Made by a program: the position numbers and the translations under genes. Positions 28,757 through 39,069 of a stretch of DNA of 64,000 nt are shown piece after piece. The notes under the pieces are model-generated. The model was not told the DNA's origin. It did not search any database and saw nothing but the letters and a program-made list of their open reading frames with translations. How positions within the stretch are numbered: position 1 is the stretch's first letter; every line of letters begins with the position of its first letter. Source of the stretch: Pigmentiphaga kullae. GTDB taxonomy: Bacteria > Pseudomonadota > Gammaproteobacteria > Burkholderiales > Burkholderiaceae_B. The stretch is taken from assembly GCF_004216695.1 (NCBI RefSeq), contig NZ_SGXC01000002.1:124001-188000 (forward strand), given 5' to 3'.

Positions 28757-29659
28757 ATGAGCCTGAATTTCGCGCTGATCCTGTTCGTGCTGCTGGTCGT
28801 GACCGGCATCGTCTGGGCCTTCGACCGCGTGTCCCTGCGCCCGCAGCGTACCGCCCGCATGGCCCGCGCCGCCGCCGAGTTCGACGCCGGGCGCGCCCAG
28901 TCGGTGCGCGCCGCCAGCGGCGAGACCGAAGTCGCGCGCCAGCGCCAGGAAGCGGTGGACCGCGCCGGCAAGATGCCTTGGTGGGTGGAGTACTCGGTCA
29001 GCTTCTTCCCGGTCATCCTGTTCGTGTTCGTGCTGCGCTCGTTCGTGGTCGAGCCGTTCCGCATCCCGTCGGGTTCGATGATGCCCACGCTGCAGATCGG
29101 CGATCTCATCCTGGTCAACAAGTTTTCGTACGGCCTGCGCCTGCCCATCGTGGACAAGAAGGTCGTGCCGCTGGGCGACCCGCAGCGCGGCGACGTCGTC
29201 GTCTTCCGCTACCCGGTGGATCCGCAGGTCGACTACATCAAGCGCGTGATCGGCGTGCCCGGCGACGAAGTGGCCTACCTGAACAAGCGGCTGACCATCA
29301 ATGGCCAGGAAGTACCCATGAAGAAGGCAGGGGAATACTTCGACCCCGACCGAGTGTCCTATGCCGCGCTATATAACGAGAATATAAAAGGCGTAGAGCA
29401 TCAGATCTTGATAGATGAGCGACGTTCGCCGGAAATCGATCCGTTTGGCGGCTTTCCGAACCGCGATGCCTGCGACTATTCCCGCGAGGGCGTGCGTTGC
29501 AAAGTGCCCGCAGGCAATTATTTCGTCATGGGCGATAATCGGGATAACAGCGCGGACAGCCGGTATTGGGGTTTCGTGCCGGATTCGAATATCGTGGGCA
29601 AGGCGTTTTTCGTCTGGATGAATTTCGGGGACCTGAAACGGATTGGCCGCTTCCATTGA
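28757..29659 (+). CDS. lepB: Signal peptidase I
   Basis: Cleaves signal peptides of exported proteins at the outer face of the inner membrane. The 300-residue protein has N-terminal hydrophobic segments at about 4-22 and 82-97, and the Ser/Lys dyad S107 (PSGSMMPT) and K162 (YIKRVIGVPGD). Box E GDNRDNSADSRYWG is near the C-terminus. It lies 37 bases after lepA, the usual lepA-lepB pairing, with a GAGGGGAAGGGG ribosome site. Codons from about 29365 to 29420 are markedly A/T-rich compared with the rest of the gene. Confidence 0.96.
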   Translation: MSLNFALILFVLLVVTGIVWAFDRVSLRPQRTARMARAAAEFDAGRAQSVRAASGETEVARQRQEAVDRAGKMPWWVEYSVSFFPVILFVFVLRSFVVEPFRIPSGSMMPTLQIGDLILVNKFSYGLRLPIVDKKVVPLGDPQRGDVVVFRYPVDPQVDYIKRVIGVPGDEVAYLNKRLTINGQEVPMKKAGEYFDPDRVSYAALYNENIKGVEHQILIDERRSPEIDPFGGFPNRDACDYSREGVRCKVPAGNYFVMGDNRDNSADSRYWGFVPDSNIVGKAFFVWMNFGDLKRIGRFH

Positions 29660-29724
29660 TGTCTTGCGCCATGCGCCGCACCGCATGAACTCGTCGCCTA
29701 CCTCCGCCTGTCGCACCCCACTGC

Positions 29725-29752
29725 AAGCGCCCGCCGCGCGTAGGGGGGAGCC
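29725..29752 (+). repeat. Partial palindromic repeat, remnant E
   Basis: Only the right end of the repeat family is present (GCGCCCGCCGCGCG, then TAGGGGGGAGCC). It abuts the rnc ATG at 29753, and its purine run is the only candidate ribosome binding site of rnc. Confidence 0.55.
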
Positions 29753-30724
29753 ATGACCCTCGAGACCAGCCTCGCCTACAACTTCAAGAACAAGAGCCTC
29801 CTGGAGCAGGCGCTGACGCATCGCAGCCATAGCAGCCGGCACAACGAACGCCTGGAGTTCCTGGGCGACAGCGTGCTGAATTGCGCGATCGCGTCCCTGC
29901 TGTATGACCGCTTCGCCCGCATCGACGAAGGCGATCTGTCCCGCCTGCGGGCAAACCTGGTCAAGCAGGCGTCGCTGGCGGACATCGCGCAGCGGGTGGA
30001 GCTGTCGCGCTTCCTGCGGCTGGGCGAAGGCGAGCTGAAAAGCGGCGGTTTCCGCCGGCCGTCCATCCTGGCCGACACGCTCGAGGCCATCTTCGGCGCC
30101 ATCTTCATGGATGGCGGCTTCGACGCGGCCAGCGCGGTGATTGCCCGCCTCTACAAGCCCGTGCTCGAGACCGTCGATCCGAAGACGCTGGGCAAGGACG
30201 CTAAGACGTTGCTGCAGGAATACCTGCAGGGCCGCAAGATCGCGCTGCCGGTCTATACGGTGGTGGCCACGCATGGCGCGGCCCACAGCCAGGAATTCGA
30301 GGTCGAGTGCGCCATTCCCAAGCTGGATGTGCAGGTGGTCGGCATAGGCGGCAGCCGCCGCGCCGCCGAGCAGGCGGCCGCCAAGCAGGCGCTGGAGGCG
30401 GCGCTGGCCGCCAACCCGACGCCCGCCAAGCGCTCGCCGCGCGCGCGCAAGACGGCCCAGTTGTCGCTGCCGGTGGCCGTGGCGCAGGAAGTGCCGGACG
30501 AGCCCGTCACCGCCGCCAAGGCAGAGGCGGGCGCCGTTGCGGTCCCGGCCAAGGCTCCCGCGACCGAAGCGCCGGTCGCCAAGATCACCTCCATCCAGGC
30601 GGCCGAAGGCAAGGCCCCGGTCCCGGCGGCCGTCCCCCGCAAAGAACCCCAGGCGGCACCTCCGGTGCCGCAGCCCGTGGGCGAGACCCTGTCCGCCTCG
30701 GGACAGCCCGCCGTCAAGAAATGA
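29753..30724 (+). CDS. rnc: Ribonuclease III with long C-terminal extension
   Basis: Cuts double-stranded RNA in rRNA precursors and mRNAs. Catalytic domain 1-140 with the signature [10 protein letters not shown] (E32, E35, D39) and the distal D108 and E111 (ADTLEAIFG), equivalent to E. coli E38, E41, D45, D114 and E117. The dsRNA-binding domain spans about 147-218. About 100 further residues, rich in Ala, Pro, Lys and Glu, follow; E. coli RNase III (226 aa) has none. Next in order are era and recO, a classical arrangement. Confidence 0.95.
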   Translation: MTLETSLAYNFKNKSLLEQALTHRSHSSRHNERLEFLGDSVLNCAIASLLYDRFARIDEGDLSRLRANLVKQASLADIAQRVELSRFLRLGEGELKSGGFRRPSILADTLEAIFGAIFMDGGFDAASAVIARLYKPVLETVDPKTLGKDAKTLLQEYLQGRKIALPVYTVVATHGAAHSQEFEVECAIPKLDVQVVGIGGSRRAAEQAAAKQALEAALAANPTPAKRSPRARKTAQLSLPVAVAQEVPDEPVTAAKAEAGAVAVPAKAPATEAPVAKITSIQAAEGKAPVPAAVPRKEPQAAPPVPQPVGETLSASGQPAVKK

Positions 30725-31626
30725 CCATGTCTTCTGATTCCTCCGCCGCCAGCCGTTGCGGTTTCGTCGCCATCGTCGGCCGGCCCAACGTGGGCAAGTC
30801 GACCCTGCTGAACGCGCTGATCGGCGCCAAGGTCAGCATCGTCTCGCGCAAGGCGCAGACCACGCGCCACCGCATCCACGGCGTCTTCACGCGTGGTCCC
30901 GAGCAATTCGTGTTCGTCGACACGCCCGGTTTCCAGACCCGCCACGGCGGCGCGATGAACCGCATGATGAACCGGGTGGTAACCCAGGCGCTGGCCGACG
31001 TGGACGTCGTGGTGCACGTGGTCGAGGCCGGCAAGTGGTCCGAGGGCGATGCCAACCTGCTGCCGCTGCTGCCGGCGCGGGCGCGGCGCATCCTGGCCGT
31101 GAACAAGACCGACCTGCTCAAGGACCGCGACGCGCTGTTTCCCTACGTGACGCGCCTCATGGCGCTGCATCCCTACGATGCCGTGGTGCCGGTCAGTGCC
31201 GCCAAGTCGCGCCAGCTCGACCATCTGCTGGACGAGATCGCCAAGGGCCTGCCCGAAGGCGAGCCCATGTTCGAGGAAGACACCCTGACCGACCGGCCGG
31301 TGCGCTTCATTGCCAGCGAACTCATCCGCGAGAAGATCTTCCGCCTGGTCGGCGACGAGCTGCCCTACGGCTCCACCGTGGTCATCGAGCAATGGGAAGA
31401 GCAGCCCCGCGTGACCCGCATCGCTGCCTGCGTGATCGTCGACCGCGACAGCCACCGGCCCATCCTGCTGGGCACGGGCGGCGAACGGATGAAGCGCATC
31501 GCCACCGAGGCCAGGCAGGACATCGCCAAGCTGATCGACAAGCCGGTGCACCTGGAAATCTACGTGAAGGTGCGCAAGGGCTGGGCCGAGCGCGAAAGCG
31601 CGCTGCGCGACCTGGGTTATGAGTAA
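30721..31626 (+). CDS. era: GTPase Era
   Basis: Essential GTPase for 30S maturation, binding near the 16S rRNA 3' end. The 301-residue protein has G1 GRPNVGKST (20-28), G3 [12 protein letters not shown]4 NKTD and a C-terminal KH domain ([25 protein letters not shown]). The first ATG overlaps the rnc stop (ATGA); a second ATG at 30727 is also possible. The last eight bases overlap recO. Confidence 0.96.
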   Translation: MTMSSDSSAASRCGFVAIVGRPNVGKSTLLNALIGAKVSIVSRKAQTTRHRIHGVFTRGPEQFVFVDTPGFQTRHGGAMNRMMNRVVTQALADVDVVVHVVEAGKWSEGDANLLPLLPARARRILAVNKTDLLKDRDALFPYVTRLMALHPYDAVVPVSAAKSRQLDHLLDEIAKGLPEGEPMFEEDTLTDRPVRFIASELIREKIFRLVGDELPYGSTVVIEQWEEQPRVTRIAACVIVDRDSHRPILLGTGGERMKRIATEARQDIAKLIDKPVHLEIYVKVRKGWAERESALRDLGYE

Positions 31627-32554
31627 TTCCCGGGATCCCGTGGCGCCGGACGAGATCTTGCCCGACGCCGCAGGATCGCTGTTCCGGCGGACGCCCCTGG
31701 CGGCCGCTCCCGCGCCGGCCAGGCAGGCGCGCCCGCGCGGCCGCGGGAACCGGGTGGACGATGTTCCCGCCTTCCTGATCCACAGCTATCCCTATCGCGA
31801 AACCTCGCTGATCCTGGACGTATTCACGCGTTCCCACGGGCGGCTGGCGCTGGTGGCCAAGGGCGCGAAGCGGCCGCATTCGGCGCTGCGGCCGGTGCTG
31901 ATCGCCTTCCAGCGGCTGAGCCTGTCCTGGAGCGGCGCTGGCGAGATCAAGACCCTGGTGCGGGCCGAGTGGTCCGGGGCCCCGCAGCGCCTGCAGGGCG
32001 CGGCAGCCATGTCGGGCTGGTACCTGAACGAACTGCTGTTGCGCCTGCTGGGGCGCGACGATCCCCACGAGTCCCTGTACGACGCCTATGTCGACGCGCT
32101 GGCCCGCCTGGCCGCGCATCCCCGGCTGTCCAGCGCCTTGCGGGAGTTCGAATGGCGGCTGCTGTGCGAAATCGGCTATGGCTTCGATCCGGCGGCCACG
32201 GGTGCCGACGAGCCGGTGCGGGCGGGGGGGCGCTACCGTGTTCCGCTGGAGGCGGGACCGGAGCTGGAAGAGCCCGAGACCCCGCAACTGGGCACGCCCA
32301 TCACCGGCGAATCGCTGCTGGCACTGGCCGCGGGCCGCTTCGACGATGTGGCCGCCGAGCCCGAGCTGCGCCGCTTGCTGCGAGAGCGGCTGGACTATCA
32401 TATGAATGGCCGGCCGATGGCGACGCGGCAGGTCCTGCGCGACCTGAGGAGTTATCCCCCCCTGCGCGCTGACGCGCGCCCCCCGGGGGGCGATGCGGGT
32501 GGACCGGCGGAGCCGGATCCAACGTATCCCGGAAAACCGCCGATTGACAGGTGA
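31619..32554 (+). CDS. recO: DNA repair protein RecO with repeat-derived C-terminus
   Basis: Loads RecA on SSB-coated DNA and anneals strands in the RecFOR pathway. The OB-fold starts near residue 49 ([39 protein letters not shown]), so there is a 48-residue N-terminal extension, and the helical domain ends near residue 278 ([13 protein letters not shown]). Residues 280 to about 304 are the translation of palindromic repeat copy D ([20 protein letters not shown]), giving 311 residues against about 240 in E. coli. It overlaps era by eight bases. Confidence 0.93.
   Translation: MSNSRDPVAPDEILPDAAGSLFRRTPLAAAPAPARQARPRGRGNRVDDVPAFLIHSYPYRETSLILDVFTRSHGRLALVAKGAKRPHSALRPVLIAFQRLSLSWSGAGEIKTLVRAEWSGAPQRLQGAAAMSGWYLNELLLRLLGRDDPHESLYDAYVDALARLAAHPRLSSALREFEWRLLCEIGYGFDPAATGADEPVRAGGRYRVPLEAGPELEEPETPQLGTPITGESLLALAAGRFDDVAAEPELRRLLRERLDYHMNGRPMATRQVLRDLRSYPPLRADARPPGGDAGGPAEPDPTYPGKPPIDR
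32456..32530 (-). repeat. Interspersed palindromic repeat, copy D, inside recO
   Basis: Reverse orientation, like copy B: the minus strand reads GGATCCGGCTCCGCCGGTCC, then CGCCCCCC/GGGGGGCG, GCGCGC/GCGCGC and a G run. It lies wholly within the open recO frame and encodes its final stretch. The pdxJ start is 57 bases further on. Confidence 0.85.
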
Positions 32555-32586
32555 GGGGGCTGAATGGATGGAGTTGTTGGATATCT

Positions 32587-33333
32587 ATGATTGATCTGGG
32601 CGTCAATATCGACCACGTGGCGACGCTGCGGCAGCAGCGGCACGTGTCCTATCCCGATCCGGTCCGGGCCGCGCTGGTGGCCGAGGAAGCCGGGGCGGAT
32701 CTGATCACGCTGCATCTGCGCGAGGACCGCCGGCATATCCAGGATGCCGACGTCGAGAGCCTGCGCGGCAAGCTGCGCACGCGCATGAACCTGGAGTGCG
32801 CGATCACGGCGGAGATGCTGGAGATCGCCTGCCGGATCCGGCCGCAGGATGTCTGCCTGGTGCCCGAGAAGCGCCAGGAACTGACCACCGAAGGCGGGCT
32901 GGACGTGCTGGGCCATTTCGACGACGTGCAGGCCGCCGTGTCGAGGCTGCACGATGCCGGCATCCGGGTGTCGCTGTTCATCGATCCACAGTCTGACCAG
33001 ATCGAGGCGGCCGCCCGTACGGGCGCGACCGTGATCGAACTGCACACCGGCGCGTACGCCGAGGCCGTGGCGGATGCGGCGCAGCGCGAGCTGGCGCGCA
33101 TCCGGGACGCGGTGGCGGTCGGGCTCAGACAGGGCCTGCGGGTCAACGCGGGCCATGGATTGCACTACGACAACGTGCAGCCGGTCGCGGCCCTGGACGG
33201 CATCGCCGAGTTGAACATCGGCCACGCCATCATCGCCCAGTCCGTGTTCTGCGGCCTGGAGGCGGCGGTGCGCGAGATGAAGGCCCTGATGGTGACCGCG
33301 CGCGCCGGCGCGGCCCAGAGGCCGGCGCATTGA
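32587..33333 (+). CDS. pdxJ: Pyridoxine 5'-phosphate synthase
   Basis: Condenses 3-amino-1-hydroxyacetone phosphate with deoxyxylulose 5-phosphate, the last ring-forming step of vitamin B6 synthesis. The 248-residue TIM barrel shows [14 protein letters not shown] (active-site His), [40 protein letters not shown] and [15 protein letters not shown]. The start is set by [10 protein letters not shown]. Followed by acpS with a one-base overlap (TGATG). Confidence 0.96.
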   Translation: MIDLGVNIDHVATLRQQRHVSYPDPVRAALVAEEAGADLITLHLREDRRHIQDADVESLRGKLRTRMNLECAITAEMLEIACRIRPQDVCLVPEKRQELTTEGGLDVLGHFDDVQAAVSRLHDAGIRVSLFIDPQSDQIEAAARTGATVIELHTGAYAEAVADAAQRELARIRDAVAVGLRQGLRVNAGHGLHYDNVQPVAALDGIAELNIGHAIIAQSVFCGLEAAVREMKALMVTARAGAAQRPAH

Positions 33334-33764
33334 TGCCCGAGTCGCCGCGCGACGGCGCGCTGCCCGCCCTGGCCGGCATCGGCATCGACCTGCTGCGGGT
33401 CGAGCGCATCGAGCAGGCCCTGGCCCGCCGCGGCGACCGCTTCGCGCAGAAGATCCTGGGCGCCGAGGAATTCGCGAAGTTCACCGCGCGCAGGAACCGC
33501 GACCCGCAGCGCGGCGTGCGTTTCCTGGCCACCCGCTTTGCCGCCAAGGAGGCCTTTTCCAAGGCCGTGGGACTGGGCATGCGCATGCCCATGACCTGGC
33601 GCCGCATGCAGACGCTCAACGCTCCCGGCGGACGGCCCATCGTGGTGCTGGCCGAACCGCTCAAGACCTGGTACGAGGCGCGCTTCGGCGCCGCCCACGT
33701 GTCGCTGACCGACGAACACGACATGGTCGCCGCCTACGTCATCGTCGAGACGCGGCGCCCGTGA
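33333..33764 (+). CDS. acpS: Holo-ACP synthase
   Basis: Transfers 4'-phosphopantetheine from CoA to Ser37 of the AcpP encoded at 20651. The 143-residue protein has [12 protein letters not shown] (metal-binding Asp) and [13 protein letters not shown] (Glu and Lys), the two AcpS signatures. pdxJ-acpS is a conserved pair. ATG 33333 overlaps the pdxJ stop by one base. Confidence 0.95.
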   Translation: MPESPRDGALPALAGIGIDLLRVERIEQALARRGDRFAQKILGAEEFAKFTARRNRDPQRGVRFLATRFAAKEAFSKAVGLGMRMPMTWRRMQTLNAPGGRPIVVLAEPLKTWYEARFGAAHVSLTDEHDMVAAYVIVETRRP

Positions 33765-34837
33765 CGCATCCCATCATGACTGCATCCCTTGCTTCCTCGT
33801 TTGCCCCCGGCCCCGTGATGGTGGACGTGGCGGGTTTCGAACTGACCGCCGCCGAGGCCGGGCGGCTGCGCCATCCGCTGGTGGGCGGGGCGATCCTGTT
33901 CGCCCGCAATTTCCGCGACCGGGCGCAACTGGCCCGGCTGACCGCCGACATCCATGCCGCGCGCGGCGAGCCGCTGCTGATCGCCGTCGATCACGAGGGC
34001 GGACGGGTCCAGCGTTTCCGCAGCGACGGCTTCACCGCGCTGCCGCCCATGCGCGCCCTGGGCCGCCTGTGGGAAAGCGATCCGCTCGAAGCCATGCGCG
34101 TGGCGACCGATACGGGCCGCGTGCTGGCCGCCGAACTGCGGGCCTGCGGCGTGGACCTGAGCTTCACGCCGGTGCTGGACCTGGATTTCGGCGAAAGCCG
34201 CGTCATCCGCGACCGCTCCTTCCACCGCGATCCGCGCGTGGTGGCCATGCTGGCCCGGGCGCTGATCCAGGGGCTGGCGCTGGCCGGCATGTCCGCCTGC
34301 GGCAAGCATTTCCCCGGCCACGGTTTCGCCGCGGCCGATTCCCACTACGAGATCCCGGTGGACGACCGTTCGCTGGACGAGGTGCTGGACGAGGACGCGC
34401 AACCCTATCGCTGGCTGGGCGACGCCATCCTGGGCGCGGTGATGCCGGCCCACGTGATCTATCCCAAGGTCGACAAGTCGCCCGCCGGGTTCTCGCGCAA
34501 ATGGGTGACGACCGTGCTGCGCAAGCGCCTGCAGTACGGCGGCGTGGTGTTCTCCGACGATCTCACGATGGAAGGCGCCGCGGTGGCGGGCGACATCCAT
34601 GGCCGGGCGATGGCCGCGCTGCGCGCGGGCTGCGACATGGTGCTGGTCTGCAACCGGCCCGATCTGGCGGACGACCTGCTGGGCCGGCTCGACTGGGCCC
34701 AGGATCCGGCCTCGGTGGCGCGCATCCGTGCGCTCAAGCCGAAATTCGCCGCCCCGGACTGGCAGGCGCTGACGGCCGATCCGGCCTACCGCAAGGCCCG
34801 CAAGGCGGTCCAGGCGCTGGCGCGGGCCGGCGCCTGA
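33761..34837 (+). CDS. nagZ: Beta-N-acetylhexosaminidase (GH3)
   Basis: Cytoplasmic enzyme that removes GlcNAc from anhydro-muropeptides in peptidoglycan recycling. The 358-residue GH3 domain has [22 protein letters not shown], the catalytic loop GKHFPGHG and the nucleophile motif [15 protein letters not shown] 33761 overlaps the acpS stop and suggests coupling; ATG 33776 is the alternative, and neither has a clear ribosome site. Confidence 0.94.
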   Translation: MTHPIMTASLASSFAPGPVMVDVAGFELTAAEAGRLRHPLVGGAILFARNFRDRAQLARLTADIHAARGEPLLIAVDHEGGRVQRFRSDGFTALPPMRALGRLWESDPLEAMRVATDTGRVLAAELRACGVDLSFTPVLDLDFGESRVIRDRSFHRDPRVVAMLARALIQGLALAGMSACGKHFPGHGFAAADSHYEIPVDDRSLDEVLDEDAQPYRWLGDAILGAVMPAHVIYPKVDKSPAGFSRKWVTTVLRKRLQYGGVVFSDDLTMEGAAVAGDIHGRAMAALRAGCDMVLVCNRPDLADDLLGRLDWAQDPASVARIRALKPKFAAPDWQALTADPAYRKARKAVQALARAGA

Positions 34838-34851
34838 GGGAAGGGCGGGAC

Positions 34852-36777
34852 ATGGCCGGCCGCAAGAAGGACGAGACCCAGGCCCCGGAGATGCCGGCGC
34901 AGCCGGACGCGCCCGAGGCGCTCCAGGCCGCGCCCGCGCCGGCAGCCCTGGAAGACGCTCCGGAGCCCTTCGACATCAAGTCCTTCCTGGCGCAGCTTCC
35001 GCACCTGCCGGGCGTGTACCGGCACATCAACGCGGAAGGCGAGGTGATGTACGTCGGCAAGGCGCGCGATCTGAAGAAGCGCGTGTCTTCGTATTTCCAG
35101 AAGCAGGTCGGCAGCCCGCGCATCGCGCACATGCTGGCCCGGGTGACGCGCGTCGAGGTCACCGTGACGCGCTCCGAGGCCGAGGCCCTGCTGCTGGAAA
35201 ACAACCTGATCAAGTCGCTGGCGCCGCGCTACAACATCCTGTTCCGCGACGACAAGTCCTACCCCTACCTGAAGGTCAGCGGCCACGCTTTCCCGCGCAT
35301 CGCCTACTACCGTGGGGCCACCGACCGCGCCAACCAGTATTTCGGCCCGTTTCCCAACGTGTGGGCGGTGCGCGAAAGCATACAGATCCTGCAGAAGGTC
35401 TTCCGCCTGCGCACCTGCGAGGACACCGTCTTCGCCAACCGCTCGCGGCCCTGTCTGCTCTACCAGATCCATCGCTGTTCCGGCCCCTGCGTGGGCCTGG
35501 TCTCGCCCGAGGACTACGCGCGGGACGTGGACCGCGCCACGCAGTTCCTGCGCGGCCAGACCCAGGCCGTGCTGACGGATATCGAGAAGCGGATGTTCTC
35601 CGCGTCGCAGGAGATGCGCTTCGAGGAAGCGGCCGTCCTGCGCGACCAGTTGTCGGCGCTGTCCCGCGTGCTGCACCAGCAGACCATGGAAGGGGGCAGC
35701 GGCGATACCGACGTGATCGCGGTCGACATGCAGGGGGGCAAGGTCTGCGTGAACCTGGCGATGATACGGGGCGGGCGCCACCTGGGGGACAAGGCTTTCT
35801 TCCCCACGCACACCGACGGCGATTCGCCGGCCGAGGTGCTGGAGGCCTTCATGTCCCAGCACTACATCGACCGTGCCCTGCCGGGCACCATCGTGGTGTC
35901 GCATCCCTTGCCCGATGCCGACCTGGTGGCGATGCTGGCGGAGCAGGCCGGATCGAAGGTCAATCTGGTCAAGCAGCCGCAGGGCGTGCGCAAGAGCTGG
36001 CTCGAACAGGCCAGGAAGAACGCCGAACTGGCGCTGGCGCGCGTGCTGGCCGAGGCCGGGTCGCAGCAGGCGCGCACCGCCGCGCTGGCCCAGGTGCTGG
36101 GCATAGACGCCGACGAGGCCGCGCTGGAAACCCTGCGCATGGAGTGCTTCGACATCAGCCACACGGCGGGCGAGGCGACGCAGGCCTCGTGCGTGGTCTA
36201 TCACCACCACGCGATGCAGCCCAAGGAGTATCGTCGCTACAATATCGACGACATCACCGGTGGCGACGACTATGCGGCCATGCGGCAGGTGCTGACCCGT
36301 CGCTACGAGAAAATCGCCGATGGGGGCGGGATCATGCCCGACGTCGTGCTGATCGACGGCGGCAAGGGGCAGGTCGAAATCGCCCGCCAGGTGTTCGCCG
36401 AACTCGGGCTGGACATCGGCCTGCTGGTCGGCGTCGCCAAGGGGGAAGGGCGCAAGGTCGGCCTGGAAACGCTGATCTTCGCCGACGGCCGCGAGCCGCT
36501 GGCGCTGGGGGGCGAGTCCGCCGCATTGATGCTGGTCGCGCAGATCCGCGACGAGGCACACCGGTTCGCCATCACCGGCATGCGGGCGCGGCGGGCCAAG
36601 ACCCGCAACGTGTCGCGGCTGGAGGAAATCGAGGGCGTCGGCGCCAAGCGCCGGCAGCGTCTGCTGGCGCGCTTCGGCGGCCTGCGCGGCGTGGTCTCGG
36701 CCAGCGTGGAGGACCTGGCGTCCGTCGAGGGCATCTCCCTGGAGCTGGCCGAGCGCATCCACCGGCAATTGCACTAG
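34852..36777 (+). CDS. uvrC: UvrABC excinuclease subunit C
   Basis: Makes the 3' and 5' cuts in nucleotide excision repair. The 641-residue protein has an Ala/Pro-rich lead of about 38 residues, the GIY-YIG nuclease domain ([24 protein letters not shown]), a UVR helix pair ([27 protein letters not shown]), the RNase H-like 5' nuclease domain ([22 protein letters not shown]) and tandem helix-hairpin-helix motifs at the end. A GGGAAGGGCGGG stretch precedes the ATG; nagZ is 14 bases upstream. Confidence 0.96.
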   Translation: MAGRKKDETQAPEMPAQPDAPEALQAAPAPAALEDAPEPFDIKSFLAQLPHLPGVYRHINAEGEVMYVGKARDLKKRVSSYFQKQVGSPRIAHMLARVTRVEVTVTRSEAEALLLENNLIKSLAPRYNILFRDDKSYPYLKVSGHAFPRIAYYRGATDRANQYFGPFPNVWAVRESIQILQKVFRLRTCEDTVFANRSRPCLLYQIHRCSGPCVGLVSPEDYARDVDRATQFLRGQTQAVLTDIEKRMFSASQEMRFEEAAVLRDQLSALSRVLHQQTMEGGSGDTDVIAVDMQGGKVCVNLAMIRGGRHLGDKAFFPTHTDGDSPAEVLEAFMSQHYIDRALPGTIVVSHPLPDADLVAMLAEQAGSKVNLVKQPQGVRKSWLEQARKNAELALARVLAEAGSQQARTAALAQVLGIDADEAALETLRMECFDISHTAGEATQASCVVYHHHAMQPKEYRRYNIDDITGGDDYAAMRQVLTRRYEKIADGGGIMPDVVLIDGGKGQVEIARQVFAELGLDIGLLVGVAKGEGRKVGLETLIFADGREPLALGGESAALMLVAQIRDEAHRFAITGMRARRAKTRNVSRLEEIEGVGAKRRQRLLARFGGLRGVVSASVEDLASVEGISLELAERIHRQLH

Positions 36778-36836
36778 GGCCTGTCCACAGCCAGCCTTCC
36801 CGAGAACTTTTCCCCGTAGCCTGTTAGCATTCGACC

Positions 36837-37406
36837 ATGCCTCTGAACCTGCCGATTATCCTGACCTGGGTACGGATCGCGATGATCCCGCTGGTCGTCA
36901 GCGTGTACTACGTACCGGAGCATGTGCTGCCCACGGCCGTGCGCGATGCGGTGGCCACGGGCATGTTCATCTTCGCCGCGCTGACGGACTGGCTGGACGG
37001 CTGGCTGGCGCGGCGGCTGAACCAGACTTCATCGTTCGGCGCCTTCCTGGACCCCGTGGCCGACAAGCTCATGGTCAGCGCGGCGTTGCTCGTGCTGCTG
37101 AACCTGGGGCGGGTCGACGCCATGATCGCCCTGGTCATCATCGGCCGCGAGATCACCATTTCGGCCCTGCGCGAGTGGATGGCCAAGATCGGCGCCAGCA
37201 CCAGCGTTGCCGTGCACTGGCTGGGCAAGTTCAAGACCGCGGCGCAGATGACCGCCATCCCCTGCCTGCTGTATGGCGGACGGGTATTCGGCATCGACGT
37301 GCTGTGGTGGGGATCGCGGCTGATCGAGATCGCCGCCGTGCTGACGGTGTGGTCGATGATGTATTACCTGCAGCGGGCCTGGCCGGTCATCCGGCGGTCA
37401 ACGTAG
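36837..37406 (+). CDS. pgsA: CDP-diacylglycerol-glycerol-3-phosphate phosphatidyltransferase
   Basis: Makes phosphatidylglycerol phosphate, the committed step to PG and cardiolipin. The 189-residue membrane protein has the CDP-alcohol phosphotransferase motif from DWLDGWLARR to FLDPVADK (pattern DX2DGX2ARX8GX3DX3D) and several transmembrane helices. It lies 60 bases after uvrC, the conserved uvrC-pgsA order. No ribosome binding site is evident. Confidence 0.95.
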   Translation: MPLNLPIILTWVRIAMIPLVVSVYYVPEHVLPTAVRDAVATGMFIFAALTDWLDGWLARRLNQTSSFGAFLDPVADKLMVSAALLVLLNLGRVDAMIALVIIGREITISALREWMAKIGASTSVAVHWLGKFKTAAQMTAIPCLLYGGRVFGIDVLWWGSRLIEIAAVLTVWSMMYYLQRAWPVIRRST

Positions 37407-37464
37407 GGCGCCGGTACAGGCAGAATTGGCGGCGCAGGCCGCAAAGCAAGAAGCAGGAGACGAC

Positions 37465-38706
37465 GTGCAGCAAGTATTGGCCGCCCCCGGGATGAAGTTC
37501 GCCCGGCGCAGGCTCGACTGGAAAGTCATCGGACTGGTGGGAATCGCCCATGCCAGCTCCCATTTCTTCCAACTGGTGATTCCTTCGCTGTTCGCGCCGC
37601 TGGCGACGGAGTTCGGACTGGGGTTCGCCGAACTGGGCGTCCTGGTCGCGGTGTTCTATGCGATCTCGGGCGTGGGCCAGGCCAGCTCCGGCTTCGTGGT
37701 GGACCGGGCGGGCGCGCGCCCCGTCCTGTGGTTCGGCCTGGCCTGCTTCGTCGCGGCGGGCCTGCTGCTGGGACTGGCCAGCAGCTACGGCTGGCTGATG
37801 GCGGCAGCCGTGGTGGCCGGCATCGGCAACTCGGTCTTCCACCCCGTCGATTTCTCCATCCTCAACCGGCGCGTCAGCAGCCCCCGCCTGGGGCACGCCT
37901 TCAGCGCGCACGGCATCACCGGCAACCTGGGCTGGGCCACCACGCCGATATTCATCACGACGCTCACCCACCTGTTCAACTGGCGCGTCGCCGCCTTCGG
38001 CGCGGGCCTGCTGGTGGCGATCATCCTGACCATGACGGTGGTGGGCCGGCGCCTGCTGGCGGTGGAGGCGGCGCGCCGGCCGGTCCGCGGGCGCCGCCTG
38101 GAAGCGGCTCCGGCGGGCACCTCGCTGGGGGCGCTGCTGGCCAATCCCGTGGTCTGGGGCGCCTTCCTGTTCTTCATGTTCTCGTCCGTCGCGATCTCGG
38201 CGGTCCAGAACTACACCATCCCCATCCTGGGATCCATCTACGGCATCTCCAGCGTGACCGCCAGCACCGCGCTGTCCGGCTACATGGTGGCCGGTGCCTG
38301 CGGCATGGTGCTGGGAGGTTTCCTGGTTTCCAGCGGGCCCCACAGCGAGCGCATCGTCGGTATGTCCTTCGTGGCGGCCGGCGCGCTGCTGGCGCTGCTG
38401 GCCATGGGCTGGCTGCCGATGGCGGCGGCGGTACCCTGCGTGGCCCTGGCGGGGCTGTGCGCGGGCGTCGCCGGCCCGTCGCGGGACATGCTGGTGCGCC
38501 GCGTCACGCCGCGCGGCGCCACGGGTTCGGTCTACGGGCTGGTCTATTCCGGCATGGACACGGGCTCGGCGCTGGCGCCGCTCGCCTTCGGCGTCATGCT
38601 GGACGCCGGTCTGCGCCAGGGACCCTATCTGGGCGCGTTTCTTGCGTTCTGCCTGGCGGCCTTCTTTGCCGCGCTGATCGCCGCCAAGGCCCGGCGCGCG
38701 CACTGA
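37465..38706 (+). CDS. MFS exporter, fosmidomycin-resistance (Fsr) type
   Basis: A 413-residue major facilitator with about 12 transmembrane helices. HASSHFFQLVIPSLFAPLATEFGLGFAELGVLVAVFYAISGVGQ is the typical first helix pair of Fsr-like exporters, followed by VDRAGARPVL (the A-type loop) and GNSVFHPVDFSILN. GTG 37465 is preferred because AGGAGA lies four bases upstream; the frame opens earlier at a TTG at 37426. Its natural substrate is unknown. A compound hairpin follows the stop. Confidence 0.85.
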   Translation: MQQVLAAPGMKFARRRLDWKVIGLVGIAHASSHFFQLVIPSLFAPLATEFGLGFAELGVLVAVFYAISGVGQASSGFVVDRAGARPVLWFGLACFVAAGLLLGLASSYGWLMAAAVVAGIGNSVFHPVDFSILNRRVSSPRLGHAFSAHGITGNLGWATTPIFITTLTHLFNWRVAAFGAGLLVAIILTMTVVGRRLLAVEAARRPVRGRRLEAAPAGTSLGALLANPVVWGAFLFFMFSSVAISAVQNYTIPILGSIYGISSVTASTALSGYMVAGACGMVLGGFLVSSGPHSERIVGMSFVAAGALLALLAMGWLPMAAAVPCVALAGLCAGVAGPSRDMLVRRVTPRGATGSVYGLVYSGMDTGSALAPLAFGVMLDAGLRQGPYLGAFLAFCLAAFFAALIAAKARRAH

Positions 38707-38725
38707 CGGGCCCCACGCCCACCGG

Positions 38726-38773
38726 AAGAGGGGCTTCCCCCGCCTGCGGCGGGCTTCCCGGCCTTCCCCTCTT
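38726..38773 (+). terminator. Compound hairpin after the MFS gene
   Basis: An outer 8-bp stem (AAGAGGGG/CCCCTCTT) encloses an inner 6-bp stem (CCCGCC/GGCGGG). Only three T residues end it, so termination may be weak or Rho-assisted. Confidence 0.6.
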
Positions 38774-39069
38774 TGTGGTCGCAAAACCGACTGAAACATG
38801 TTGCACATGCCAAACTCGCATGGTTGTGACATTCTTTTCAATTAGAAAAGATTTACGGGGCGATAGTCCCTGGCACGCGGCCTATAAATGATGTATTTAA
38901 ATCACTTTAGAACGGTGTAAAGAACCAGGAAAAAAACTCCGGCATGCTCGGCCCGAACCAGGCCGTCACGCATGAACCGTAAGCCGGGAGTCGACCGGGA
39001 GGCAAGCCCGGCGGGCCTTCCCACGATGCGACTCCCTTCAGATTTCTATTGCGCGGCATCCCAGAAGCT
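38774..39069 (+). promoter_or_regulatory. A/T-rich leader of the SARP-type regulator
   Basis: No gene is seen. Composition falls sharply between about 38810 and 38930 (a stretch with CAATTAGAAAAGATTTACG and TATTTAAATCACTTT), the usual look of a promoter/operator zone in a GC-rich genome. TATAAA at 38883-38888 could be a -10, but no matching -35 is present at normal spacing. The rest, 38930-39069, is GC-rich and shows nothing specific. Confidence 0.4.

Noticed and set aside
36804-36830. Possible RpoE-type promoter (GAACTT) before pgsA
   Set aside because: No TCTGA- or TCAAA-like -10 at 16-17 bases; the only similar triplet is too far.
38726-38773. Another copy of the interspersed palindromic repeat
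   Set aside because: It is GC-rich and palindromic, but shares neither the GGATCCGG core nor the GCGCGTAGGGGG end; it is better read as a gene-end hairpin.
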